The translations under genes and the position numbers were made by a program. From positions 682,001 through 746,000 of the forward strand of contig JACKJF010000004.1 in the NCBI GenBank assembly GCA_020638095.1: a stretch of DNA of 64,000 nt. Reading direction: 5' to 3'. Each line of letters starts with the position of its first letter. Position 1 is the first letter of the stretch. The DNA comes from Hyphomicrobiaceae bacterium (GTDB lineage Bacteria; Pseudomonadota; Alphaproteobacteria; Rhizobiales; Devosiaceae). The notes under the pieces were generated by a model. That model saw nothing but the letters and a program-made list of their open reading frames with translations. It ran no database searches and was not told the DNA's origin. Of the stretch, positions 6,574 through 14,837 are shown piece by piece.

Positions 6574-8205
6574 ATGGCCGATATCACTCTCTCGAAAGCC
6601 GTTCGTTCGAACCTGCTTTCTCTTCAATCCACCGCCTCCGCGCTTGCCAAGACTCAGGAACGTCTCGCGACGGGTCTGAAGGTCAACTCGGCGCTCGATA
6701 ACCCGACCAACTTCTTCACCGCCTCTTCGCTTTCCAGCCGTGCCAGCGACCTCGGTCGTCTTCTGGACTCGGTTGCCAATGCCAAGAGCACCATTGAAGC
6801 AGCGGATCAGGGCCTGTCATCGATCACCAAGCTGGTCGAAAGTGCTCAGGCCACCGCCCGCCAGGCCCTCCAGACCCCGGCGACGGTCGAAACGACCACT
6901 GCTGCAACTGCTGGTGCGGTTGCGGGTGGCGCGTTCACCAGCGTCGACGTTTCGGGCACCGGTTCTGCCGCGACGGCAGGTTCGGTTGTTGGCGGCGCCT
7001 TCTCCAACGTGGACTTCACCAATGGCGGTTCCAACGACGGTTCGATCAGCTTTGATCTGACCCTCGATGGCGGCACGCAGAACACCATCACGGTCGCCTA
7101 TGCGGACGTGAACGGCGTTGCCTCGAGCAACTCCGCTGTGACCGCGTCCGAACTGGCCGGCATCCTGAATACCAAGATCAACACGGCGGAAGGCACCTCC
7201 GGTGTTACCTACGCGTCGGTCAACGGTTCGGGCGGCATCGACATCACGTCGAACACCACCGGCACGTCGTCTTCGGTCGCCATTGCCAACTTCGCCGCGT
7301 CAAACGGTGCGACCGGTTCGGGTCTTGCCGACGGCACCGGCACCGGTTCTGCTCTGGTTGCCGCTGACTCGATCAGCTTCAGCCTGACGGTCGACGGTGG
7401 CACGGCAACGACGATCACCATCGATGATGCCGCGGTGACGGCCTACAACTCGGCCAATTCCACTTCGCTCAGCTCTGGGGCTCTGACCGCCGCCAACATC
7501 GTGTCGCTGATCAACGATCAGGCCGGCGCGACCGTTGCTTCGGTCAACTCGACCTCCGGCGGCATCGACATCACGTCGACCACCACCGGTACGAGCTCTT
7601 CGGTTGCCATCGCCAGCTATTCGGCGACCGTGACCGCAGGCTCGACAGGTTTGGCCAACGGTTCGGACACGGGTTCCGCCGCGTCGACCACCTCTTCGGC
7701 CAATCCGAAGCGCGACGAATATGTGACCCAGTACAACGAACTGCTGTCGCAGATCGATGCTCTGGCCGCTGACGCGAGCTTCAACGGTGTGAACCTTCTG
7801 AACGGCGACAACTTGTCGGTTCTGTTCAACGAAGACGGTTCCTCGACGCTCGACATCACCGGTGTCACCTATGACTCCGCCGGTCTCGGCCTGTCGGCTG
7901 TGACTTCGGGTGGCTTCGACAGCGACGCCGGCGTCAATTCGGTCCTCGACGATCTGTCGAGCTCGATTGATAACCTCCGGACCCAGGCCTCGACCTTCGG
8001 TTCGAACCTTTCGGTTGTCGAAGTTCGTCAGGATTTCACCAAGAACCTGATCAACACCCTCGAATCCGGCGCTGCCAATCTTACGCTCGCCGACACCAAC
8101 GAAGAAGCGGCCAACCTTCTGGCCCTGCAGACCCGCCAGCAGCTGAGCTCCACTGCTCTGTCGCTCGCCTCGCAGGCCGACCAGAACGTGCTCCGCCTGT
8201 TCTAA
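6574..8205 (+). CDS. Flagellin 1, with repeated central modules
   Basis: Flagellar filament subunit of 543 aa. Residues 1-105 form the conserved N-terminal D0/D1 helices (MADITLSKAVRSNLLSLQST...); about the last 140 residues form the C-terminal D1/D0 part ending LASQADQNVLRLF. The middle, about residues 110-370, is a Thr/Ser/Gly/Ala-rich outer domain built from two roughly 110-residue modules with the pattern SISF-L-DGGT...INDQ/NTKIN...GGIDITS-TTGTSSSVAIA. The start follows AGGAGTTCT. There is no cysteine, as is usual for flagellin. It ends at a strong terminator and is followed by a longer paralogue. FlbT/FlaF-type post-transcriptional control is expected. Confidence 0.95.
   Translation: MADITLSKAVRSNLLSLQSTASALAKTQERLATGLKVNSALDNPTNFFTASSLSSRASDLGRLLDSVANAKSTIEAADQGLSSITKLVESAQATARQALQTPATVETTTAATAGAVAGGAFTSVDVSGTGSAATAGSVVGGAFSNVDFTNGGSNDGSISFDLTLDGGTQNTITVAYADVNGVASSNSAVTASELAGILNTKINTAEGTSGVTYASVNGSGGIDITSNTTGTSSSVAIANFAASNGATGSGLADGTGTGSALVAADSISFSLTVDGGTATTITIDDAAVTAYNSANSTSLSSGALTAANIVSLINDQAGATVASVNSTSGGIDITSTTTGTSSSVAIASYSATVTAGSTGLANGSDTGSAASTTSSANPKRDEYVTQYNELLSQIDALAADASFNGVNLLNGDNLSVLFNEDGSSTLDITGVTYDSAGLGLSAVTSGGFDSDAGVNSVLDDLSSSIDNLRTQASTFGSNLSVVEVRQDFTKNLINTLESGAANLTLADTNEEAANLLALQTRQQLSSTALSLASQADQNVLRLF
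6943..7403. repeat. Tract nearly identical to flagellin 2 (8854-9314)
   Basis: 461 bp inside the first central module matches 8854-9314 with only two substitutions that I can see, whereas flanking flagellin coding DNA differs at many synonymous positions. This is the pattern of recent gene conversion. Confidence 0.85.
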
Positions 8206-8225
8206 TCAATCGCAAAATCAAACTG

Positions 8226-8252
8226 AAAGGCGGGCTTCGGCCCGCCTTTTTT
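8226..8252 (+). terminator. Rho-independent terminator after flagellin 1
   Basis: Stem AAAGGCGGG/CCCGCCTTT around a CTTCGG loop, then a T run. The same hairpin recurs after flagellin 2. Confidence 0.9.
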
Positions 8253-8327
8253 GTTTTACCGACCGAAAAAGGGGCACTCTCCCACACTCGCCAAAGCCGG
8301 CAGCGGGTCGGCCTTCGGCGGTCACGG

Positions 8328-8362
8328 TTAATCTTTCTTAAATTTCTCGGGCGCATTTTTAC
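8328..8362 (+). promoter_or_regulatory. Conserved flagellin promoter block (copy 2)
   Basis: TTAA-N6-TTAAA beginning at 8328, then GGGCGCATT-TTTACC, at the same distance from the start codon (within 2 nt) as upstream of flagellin 1. Confidence 0.45.
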
Positions 8363-8389
8363 CGGAGTCTCAGAACGAGGCACCCCAGT

Positions 8390-8418
8390 AATCGGTACCT
8401 AAGAAATAGGAGTTCTCT
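8390..8418 (+). promoter_or_regulatory. Conserved flagellin mRNA leader with ribosome binding site (copy 2)
   Basis: AATCGGTACC-AAGAAATAGGAGTTCT precedes the ATG and matches the flagellin 1 leader. AGAAC at 8372-8376 can pair with GTTCT at 8412-8416, which overlaps the ribosome binding site region. Confidence 0.55.
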
Positions 8419-10449
8419 ATGGCCGATATCACTCTCTCGAAAGCAGTTCGGTCGAACCTGCTGAGCCTGCAGTCCACCGCTGCGTCCCTGGCGAAAACCC
8501 AGGAACGTCTGGCGACCGGCCTGAAAGTCAACTCGGCCCTTGATAACCCGACCAACTTCTTTACCGCTTCTTCGCTTTCCAGCCGCGCCAGCGACCTTGG
8601 TCGTCTTCTGGACTCGGTCTCGAACGCAAAGAGCACCATTGAGGCGGCCGACAAGGGCCTGTCCTCGATCACCAAACTGGTCGAAAGCGCCCAGGCGACT
8701 GCCCGTCAGGCACTCCAGACGGCCGCGACAGTTTCGACCACCACCGCCGCAACGGCTGGTGCGGTCGCCGGTGGTTCCTTCACGTCGATCGACGTGTCAG
8801 GTACCGGTTCTGCCGCTACCTCTGGCACCCTGGCTGGCTCCGCTGTTACGGCAGTCGACGTTTCGGGCACCGGTTCTGCCGCGACGGCAGGTTCGGTTGT
8901 TGGCGGCGCCTTCTCCAACGTGGACTTCACCAATGGCGGTTCCAACGATGGTTCGATCAGCTTTGATCTGACCCTCGATGGCGGCACGCAGAACACCATC
9001 ACGGTCGCCTATGCGGACGTGAACGGCGTTGCCTCGAGCAACTCCGCTGTGACCGCCTCCGAACTGGCCGGCATCCTGAATACCAAGATCAACACGGCGG
9101 AAGGCACCTCCGGTGTTACCTACGCGTCGGTCAACGGTTCGGGCGGCATCGACATCACGTCGAACACCACCGGCACGTCGTCTTCGGTCGCCATTGCCAA
9201 CTTCGCCGCGTCAAACGGTGCGACCGGTTCGGGTCTTGCCGACGGCACCGGCACCGGTTCTGCTCTGGTTGCCGCTGACTCGATCAGCTTCAGCCTGACG
9301 GTCGACGGTGGCACCTCGGACACGATCACGATCGACGATGCTGCGGTGACGGCCTACAACTCGGCCAACTCGACCTCGCTGAGCTCGGCGTCGCTGTCGG
9401 CTGCTGACCTCGTGCTTCTGATCAACGACCAGGCCACCAACTCGGGTGCTGTTGCCTCTGTCAACGGCACATCGGGCGGCATCGACTTCACCTCTGGAAC
9501 CACTGGCACGAGCTCATCTGTGGCAATCGCCAGCTTCACCGACAATTCCGGCGGCGGTTCGATTGGTCTGGCCGATGGCTCCGACACGGGTTCCGCCCTG
9601 GTTGCCGCTGACTCGATCAGCTTCAGCCTGACCATCGATGGCGGCACGGCAACGACGATCACGATCGACGATGCCGCGGTGACGGCGTACAACTCTGCCA
9701 ACTCGACCTCGCTCAGCTCTGGAGCGCTGACTGCGGCCAACATCGTGTCGCTGATCAACGATCAGGCCGGTGCGACCGTTGCTTCGGTCAACTCGACCTC
9801 CGGCGGCATCGACATCACGTCGACCACCACCGGTACGACCTCCTCGGTTGCGGTTGCCAGCTATTCGGCTTCCGTTACCGCCGGTTCGACGGGTATCGCC
9901 AACGGTTCGGACACGGGTTCCGCCGCGTCGACTTCGACCTCGGCCAACCCGAAGCGCGACGAGTACGTGACCCAGTACAACGAGCTGCTGTCGCAGATCG
10001 ATCAGCTGGCCGCTGACGCGAGCTTCAACGGTGTGAACCTTCTGAACGGCGACAACCTGTCGGTTCTGTTCAACGAAGACGGTTCGTCCTCGCTCGACAT
10101 TACCGGCGTTACCTACGACTCCACGGGCCTCGGCCTGTCGTCGGTGGCCTCGGGCGGCTTCGACAGCAACAGCGACGTCAACACCACGCTCGACGGCCTG
10201 AACAGCGCGGTCGACAACCTCCGGACCCAGGCCTCGACCTTCGGTTCGAACCTCTCCGTGGTGGAAATTCGTCAGGACTTCACCAAGAACCTGATCAACA
10301 CCCTCGAAACCGGTGCTGCCAACCTTACCCTGGCTGACAGCAACGAAGAGGCGGCCAACCTTCTGGCCCTGCAGACCCGCCAGCAGCTGAGCTCCACCGC
10401 TCTGTCGCTCGCTTCGCAGGCCGATCAGAACGTGCTCCGTCTGTTCTAA
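8419..10449 (+). CDS. Flagellin 2, with three repeated central modules
   Basis: A 676-aa paralogue of the preceding flagellin with nearly the same N-terminal (MADITLSKAVRSNLLSLQST) and C-terminal (LASQADQNVLRLF) assembly domains. It is 133 aa longer. The excess is exactly a 22-aa unit (TSGTLAGSAVTAVDVSGTGS plus AA) in the proximal central part and a 111-aa extra module (coding positions 9256-9588). Modules again follow SISF-L-DGGT...GGID-TS-TTGTSSSVAIA. Such long hypervariable domains face outwards on the filament. Which flagellin is major cannot be told from sequence. Confidence 0.95.
   Translation: MADITLSKAVRSNLLSLQSTAASLAKTQERLATGLKVNSALDNPTNFFTASSLSSRASDLGRLLDSVSNAKSTIEAADKGLSSITKLVESAQATARQALQTAATVSTTTAATAGAVAGGSFTSIDVSGTGSAATSGTLAGSAVTAVDVSGTGSAATAGSVVGGAFSNVDFTNGGSNDGSISFDLTLDGGTQNTITVAYADVNGVASSNSAVTASELAGILNTKINTAEGTSGVTYASVNGSGGIDITSNTTGTSSSVAIANFAASNGATGSGLADGTGTGSALVAADSISFSLTVDGGTSDTITIDDAAVTAYNSANSTSLSSASLSAADLVLLINDQATNSGAVASVNGTSGGIDFTSGTTGTSSSVAIASFTDNSGGGSIGLADGSDTGSALVAADSISFSLTIDGGTATTITIDDAAVTAYNSANSTSLSSGALTAANIVSLINDQAGATVASVNSTSGGIDITSTTTGTTSSVAVASYSASVTAGSTGIANGSDTGSAASTSTSANPKRDEYVTQYNELLSQIDQLAADASFNGVNLLNGDNLSVLFNEDGSSSLDITGVTYDSTGLGLSSVASGGFDSNSDVNTTLDGLNSAVDNLRTQASTFGSNLSVVEIRQDFTKNLINTLETGAANLTLADSNEEAANLLALQTRQQLSSTALSLASQADQNVLRLF
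8854..9314. repeat. Tract nearly identical to flagellin 1 (6943-7403)
   Basis: Partner of the gene-conversion-like tract in flagellin 1: offset 1911 bp, two substitutions in 461 bp, both at third codon positions (GAC/GAT, GCG/GCC). Confidence 0.85.
9256..9588. repeat. Extra 111-codon module in flagellin 2
   Basis: The block starting at the GGTTCTGCTCTGGTTGCCGC segment recurs 333 nt later (GGTTCCGCCCTGGTTGCCGC at 9589). It adds exactly 111 in-frame codons relative to flagellin 1, and its ends coincide with module borders. Confidence 0.75.
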
Positions 10450-10472
10450 ACGGTTCAATAACCGGGAATATG

Positions 10473-10501
10473 AAAGGCGGGCTTCGGCCCGCCTTTCTTT
10501 T
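10473..10501 (+). terminator. Rho-independent terminator after flagellin 2
   Basis: Same AAAGGCGGG-CTTCGG-CCCGCCTTT hairpin as after flagellin 1, followed by a T-rich tail. Confidence 0.88.
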
Positions 10502-10599
10502 GGCCCCTGCCCTTGCCGTTGTTCGTTTCCACGGCGACAATGGCGCCGGCACACGAATCTTCGGGGCAAGAATGCCCGATCACCAGAAGGAGCGAAGCA

Positions 10600-11043
10600 A
10601 TGAGCCTCAAGGTCGAACTCAAACCTGGCGAGCGCCTGATCATCGGCAATTCGCTGATCACCAATTCCGATCAGCGCACGCGTCTCTTCATCGACGGCGA
10701 TGCCCCGGTTTTGCGGGAAAAGGACATCCTGACGCCAGCCACTGCCGACACGCCGGCCAAGCGCGTCTACCTCGCGATCCAGTTGATGTACACCTCCGCC
10801 AGCGACCATCCCGACAGCGCCGTATTCGACGAACTGCTTGGCGACTTTGCCCGTGCCGTACCCTCGAGCCGCGAGATCGTGGACGAGATAAATAACTGGA
10901 TCTTAACGAAGAACTTTTACAAAGCTCTCAAGTCCGCGCAAAAGCTGATCGCGTACGAACGGGAGATACTAGACCATGCACAATCAGGGAGCACTGGCGT
11001 ACCAGCAGGTCGCCAGGCAGACGGTGAGTCCACGGGATCTTGA
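10600..11043 (+). CDS. flbT: Flagellin mRNA regulator FlbT
   Basis: FlbT is a post-transcriptional regulator that in Caulobacter binds the 5' leader of flagellin mRNA and lowers its stability until hooks are complete. The protein is 147 aa and starts MSLKVELKPGERLIIGN, the family signature, with LREKDILTPATADTPAKRVYLAIQLMY in the middle. The ribosome binding site AGAAGGAG precedes the ATG. The last 68 nt overlap the flaF gene in another frame, so the C-terminal tail (after about residue 125) is shaped by flaF coding and may not be functional. It lies directly downstream of its presumed targets, the two flagellins. Confidence 0.95.
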   Translation: MSLKVELKPGERLIIGNSLITNSDQRTRLFIDGDAPVLREKDILTPATADTPAKRVYLAIQLMYTSASDHPDSAVFDELLGDFARAVPSSREIVDEINNWILTKNFYKALKSAQKLIAYEREILDHAQSGSTGVPAGRQADGESTGS

Positions 11044-11356
11044 AGCCGATCTTTTGAGCAGGGCCGCCCACCGATTGCATGAGGTCAGGGAAAACTGGCC
11101 GGCGAGCCGCAGCGATCTCGACGAGGCGCTGCTCTACAACCGCAAGATCTGGCAGGTTCTTGTGACCTCGGTCACCAAGGAAGACAGTCCCCTTCCCCGG
11201 CAAATTCGGCAGAACGTCGCAAATCTCGGCATCTTCATTTTCAACGAAACCCGTGAATTGATGGATGCCAATCATCGCGTCGAAAAGCTCAACTCGCTGA
11301 TCAACATCAACCGCGAGCTCGCAGCAGGCCTTCGGGCGCGCCCGGCAGAAGTCTGA
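10976..11356 (+). CDS. flaF: Flagellar biosynthesis regulator FlaF
   Basis: FlaF is needed for flagellin translation or secretion and acts opposite to FlbT. The protein is 126 aa, starting MHNQGALAYQQVARQT, with the conserved NRKIWQVLVTSV and LPRQIRQNVANLGIFIFN segments. It overlaps the end of flbT by 68 nt in a different frame, so the two are co-transcribed and possibly translationally coupled. Transcription ends at the hairpin at 11389-11408. Confidence 0.95.
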   Translation: MHNQGALAYQQVARQTVSPRDLEADLLSRAAHRLHEVRENWPASRSDLDEALLYNRKIWQVLVTSVTKEDSPLPRQIRQNVANLGIFIFNETRELMDANHRVEKLNSLININRELAAGLRARPAEV

Positions 11357-11388
11357 TCTGGGCACTCAGCCACCAGCCAAAAAACGAA

Positions 11389-11408
11389 AAGGCGCCTTTG
11401 GGCGCCTT
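11389..11408. terminator. Terminator hairpin between flaF and flgL
   Basis: Stem AAGGCGCC/GGCGCCTT with a TTTG loop, A-rich on one side and TTATTCATTTTG on the other. It serves the convergent flaF and flgL genes. Confidence 0.8.
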
Positions 11409-11435
11409 ATTCATTTTGTTCGAAATCTCACTCAA

Positions 11436-12935
11436 CTATTTGAGAAAATTCACCAATGTGAGTTGGCTGACCATCGACATGGTCTCGTAGCTCGCCTGCA
11501 GCCGCGTCTGCAGACTGAGGAGTTCGGTCGCCACAGCCTCGATCGGCGCCTCTTCGATATTGGAGAGCATCTGGTCGACCTGATTGCTATGCGCCGTGTG
11601 GCGTTCGCCCGCCGAAGCGGCGCTCGAGCGCGCAAGACCAAGATCGAGCGTGATCAGCTCGATGCTTCCGGCCTGGCTATTATTGCTCTCGGCGAGCCGC
11701 GCCTGTTGCCGCGTCGCGATATAGTCGAACCGGTCGCCGCTTGTGTCGTCGGAAGACGAAAACGTGCTCGACGCCATCACGGCCAAATTGCGCATCAGTT
11801 CGGCGATGCCGGATTCGTTGGCCTGAACGCCGTAATTGGTGCGAACGGCCTCATCAACCCGTGCGGAGACCGTGCGGCGCGGATCGCTGGAATCCTCGCC
11901 CGTGTACCAGAAGACCGTGTCGGCGCTGGTCGCGGCGACGAATCCGGTCGCCGTGTCGAACGGCGGCCCGTCGACCCGCTGCACCGTGTCGCCAACCCCG
12001 TTGAAGAAGTTGTCGGCCGTCGCATAGGCAGATGCCGACGCGAGTTCCCGTCCGCCGACATGTTCAAGTGCAGTCCCCAGCGCCGCTTCGAAGCTCGTTG
12101 CGGTAGCATCGGCATTGGCACCGATCGAAAACTCGAACGGCGTACTTGGCGTGCCACTGACCGCGGTCATCGTGATGACCTGCTCATGTCCGTCCGGCAG
12201 CGTCAGCCCGACGCGAATCTTGTCGCCGTCCGAGGCGGGTCCGGTGAACTGGACCGCGAGCGACGCCGGGCTGCCCGACGGCGCGGTCAAGGCGACGTCC
12301 GCGCTGTCGCTTGAAAGGGTTGAGAGCTTGAAACCAAACGGGTGCACCCCGTCTTCAGTCAGGCTGACCGTATCGGTAACCCGCCCGACCGTGAGCCGGC
12401 CCCGCCCATCGCTGCCCTGATCCGCCTGAAGCCGTTCCGCCGCGACCGTGCGGAACCCGTCGCGGCCCCCCGCCCCGTCCAGAATGGCATCGACGCTCGC
12501 AACCGGCGGCGCGTCGGTCTTGCTGCCGCCAAAGAGATAGCGGCCATCGACATCGACGTTGAGCACCGAAACCAGTTCCTGCATCCGGGCCTTGGCGAGG
12601 TTGGGGCCTGCGGTCAGGTTGATATTGTCCGATCCGTAGCCACCAGGGGCCGCCGATGAGCGCGTGTCGGATTGGAGCGTGTTGAGCTGCGACATGGCGT
12701 TGTCGAGGAAATCGAGACGCAGATTGACCGTCTGGATTGCGCTGTTGAACCCATCGATCCGTCCTTTGACGGCCCGGAGATTGAGATCGTAGGAGCGGTC
12801 CGTGCCCAGTTCGCTTAGCTGCGAGGCCTTCTTGCCGGTCGCCAGCTGCAATTGCAGATTGTCGAACCGGTCCCGCATCTGCTGGATCGCGGAAAACCCG
12901 GTATTGGTCGGATAAAGGTTCTTGTTGATGATCAT
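11436..12935 (-). CDS. flgL: Flagellar hook-filament junction protein FlgL
   Basis: FlgL (HAP3) joins the hook to the filament. The protein is 499 aa with a flagellin-like N-terminal helix region (residues 1-100, including QLQLATGKKASQLSELGTDRSYDL) and C-terminal helices ending LQASYETMSMVSQLTLVNFLK. The middle part is an expanded variable domain, making it longer than the roughly 300-350 aa of enterobacterial FlgL. It follows flgK at 10 nt in the same operon (flgE-flgK-flgL). It is probably exported with help from the FlgN-like chaperone. Confidence 0.9.
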   Translation of the reverse strand: MIINKNLYPTNTGFSAIQQMRDRFDNLQLQLATGKKASQLSELGTDRSYDLNLRAVKGRIDGFNSAIQTVNLRLDFLDNAMSQLNTLQSDTRSSAAPGGYGSDNINLTAGPNLAKARMQELVSVLNVDVDGRYLFGGSKTDAPPVASVDAILDGAGGRDGFRTVAAERLQADQGSDGRGRLTVGRVTDTVSLTEDGVHPFGFKLSTLSSDSADVALTAPSGSPASLAVQFTGPASDGDKIRVGLTLPDGHEQVITMTAVSGTPSTPFEFSIGANADATATSFEAALGTALEHVGGRELASASAYATADNFFNGVGDTVQRVDGPPFDTATGFVAATSADTVFWYTGEDSSDPRRTVSARVDEAVRTNYGVQANESGIAELMRNLAVMASSTFSSSDDTSGDRFDYIATRQQARLAESNNSQAGSIELITLDLGLARSSAASAGERHTAHSNQVDQMLSNIEEAPIEAVATELLSLQTRLQASYETMSMVSQLTLVNFLK

Positions 12936-12945
12936 TGGATCAAAC

Positions 12946-14793
12946 CTAAATCTGCATCAGTGTCTGCAGGAGCTCGTTCACGATGGAAACCACGCGGGCA
13001 TTGGCGGCATAGGCATTCTGCAGATCGATGAGGCGTGCCATTTCCTCGTCGATATTGACCCCATATTCCTGGTCCATCCGTTGCTGCACGGCATCGAGCG
13101 ACTGCTTGGTCGTGTTCGACGTGCTCTGCGCCCGCTCGACCTGCCCACCCTGGAAATTCAGGCTTTGCAGGATCAGGCCCTGAACGTTGCCTGAAAGTGC
13201 AAAGGCTCCGCTTTCGGGCAAGAGCTGCCGCTCACTGGAGAATTGCGCAGTCTCAAGCTGGCTCAGCAGGTGCTCCGCCCGGCTGGCATCCCCGAGCGAG
13301 CCACCGGACTGATACTGGACCAGAAGCTTGTTATCGCCGAGAATGCTTGTTGAAACGGAAATGCGGGCCGCAAAACCGCGCTGTTGCGGAATTCCGTCGA
13401 GACTTCCGGTGAACGGGTCCTGCCCGGTATCAACGAAGAGATTGAGCGCCGTGCCCGCTCCCTGATCGGCGGTGACGGTGGTCGTCGCGACCAGCGATCC
13501 GACATCCGTCGTGTTGCCGGCGCCATCGTCGACGACGCGCAGGATGTTGCCCGACGGATTGTCGATCGTCAGGCCGGCGCCCAGAAGCGCCTGCAGGTCC
13601 GTGGCAACCGAACTCACCCCGCCCGAAAAATCGAGACCAACCACGCGCGTCCCGTCCCCGGCGATGAAGTCCAGGGGCAGCTTCGACGTGTCATCGACCC
13701 TGATCACCTTGACGCTCTTGGACTGGCCGCCCTCGGTATAGTCGAGCGTGAAGGAATTGCCCGTCTCGATTGCGCCGAGATCGAGCTCGAAACCGCTCGC
13801 GGCACCGACCGTCGTCGCGGTCCCGTCCGTTTGAACGCTGTTGAGCGCCGTGGCCAGGCCTGCAGCGATCGCATCGAGCTGCGCCTGGAATTGCGGCAGC
13901 ACCTCGTCGCGCAATTCGACCAGCGCACCAAGACTGCCCGAATTGAGCAGGCCCTGTTGCACGAGATCGATCGATCCGCCCGAAGCACCGCGAAGGGTCA
14001 GAACGCCGACACCACTCTGCGAACTGTCCTGATTGAAAAGCGCCGTCGGTCCGAGATTGCCGGCCGGCTGGAAATCGAAGTGCGCCGCCGTCACGTCGAC
14101 AAGACCAAGGCCCGACTTGGTCATCAGCGAGACGGTGCCGTCTGGCCGGTAATCCGCCTGCACGTCGATGATTTCCGAAATATTGGACACCAGCCGGTCG
14201 CGCTCGTCGGAAAGCGAGGCCCGCGACACATCGTCGAGCCCCTGGTTCGACAGGTCGGCATTCACGTTCTGCAGGCTTTGCAGATAGGAATTGAGATTGG
14301 TGACCTGCTCGTTGATCTGCTGCTCGGTTTCCTGCCGGAGATCCAGGGTCACGCCAGAGAGGGAATTGAGCGTTTGGGCCAGGTTTTGCGCTGACGACAC
14401 CGCTTGCGACCGGACGGTGTAGCTGTCCGGACTCGTCGCCAGATCGCTCATCGCGTTCTGGAAGGCCGAGTAGACTGTGTCGAGCGATCCGTCCTGCCCT
14501 GGCAAACCGAGATAGGTCTGCAGCCGGTCGAGGAACGACTGCTTCACGTCCGCATAGCTCGCGTCGGAAACACTGTCATTGTAGCGCTTCTGCAGCGACG
14601 CGACGAACGCCCTGTCGACGCCGGCAATGCGCGCATAGGTGGAATAGGTGCCGTTGGCGTCGACGACATTGAGGGTCTGGGCGTGATAGCCCGGCGTGCC
14701 GGCATTCGAGACATTGCGGGAAAGAACACTCAGACCCGACTGGGTCGTGTTCATCCCCGACAAGGCGTTACTCAGCGCGACGCTCAGCCCCAT
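12946..14793 (-). CDS. flgK: Flagellar hook-associated protein FlgK
   Basis: FlgK (HAP1) forms the first hook-filament junction ring. The protein is 615 aa, starting MGLSVALSNALSGMNTTQSGLSVLSRNVSNAGTPGY, the classic axial-protein N-terminus with the N-A-x-T-PGY motif, and ending with the matching C-terminal helix region (EEMARLIDLQNAYAANARVVSIVNELLQTLMQI). The central domain (about residues 200-520) is Gly/Ser/Thr-rich and variable. It lies 44 nt downstream of flgE and 10 nt upstream of flgL. No separate promoter is evident. Confidence 0.96.
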   Translation of the reverse strand: MGLSVALSNALSGMNTTQSGLSVLSRNVSNAGTPGYHAQTLNVVDANGTYSTYARIAGVDRAFVASLQKRYNDSVSDASYADVKQSFLDRLQTYLGLPGQDGSLDTVYSAFQNAMSDLATSPDSYTVRSQAVSSAQNLAQTLNSLSGVTLDLRQETEQQINEQVTNLNSYLQSLQNVNADLSNQGLDDVSRASLSDERDRLVSNISEIIDVQADYRPDGTVSLMTKSGLGLVDVTAAHFDFQPAGNLGPTALFNQDSSQSGVGVLTLRGASGGSIDLVQQGLLNSGSLGALVELRDEVLPQFQAQLDAIAAGLATALNSVQTDGTATTVGAASGFELDLGAIETGNSFTLDYTEGGQSKSVKVIRVDDTSKLPLDFIAGDGTRVVGLDFSGGVSSVATDLQALLGAGLTIDNPSGNILRVVDDGAGNTTDVGSLVATTTVTADQGAGTALNLFVDTGQDPFTGSLDGIPQQRGFAARISVSTSILGDNKLLVQYQSGGSLGDASRAEHLLSQLETAQFSSERQLLPESGAFALSGNVQGLILQSLNFQGGQVERAQSTSNTTKQSLDAVQQRMDQEYGVNIDEEMARLIDLQNAYAANARVVSIVNELLQTLMQI

Positions 14794-14837
14794 TTCATCC
14801 CGTCCCTATTCCACGCCCCGGTCAACCAATTCCACCA

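Noticed and set aside
6900-9950. Repeat array in the flagellins as CRISPR or tandem satellite DNA.
   Set aside because: The repeats are in-frame protein modules with synonymous divergence, not uniform repeats with spacers.
9514-10809. Long minus-strand frame under flagellin 2.
   Set aside because: Antisense shadow of the repetitive flagellin gene; no recognizable motif.
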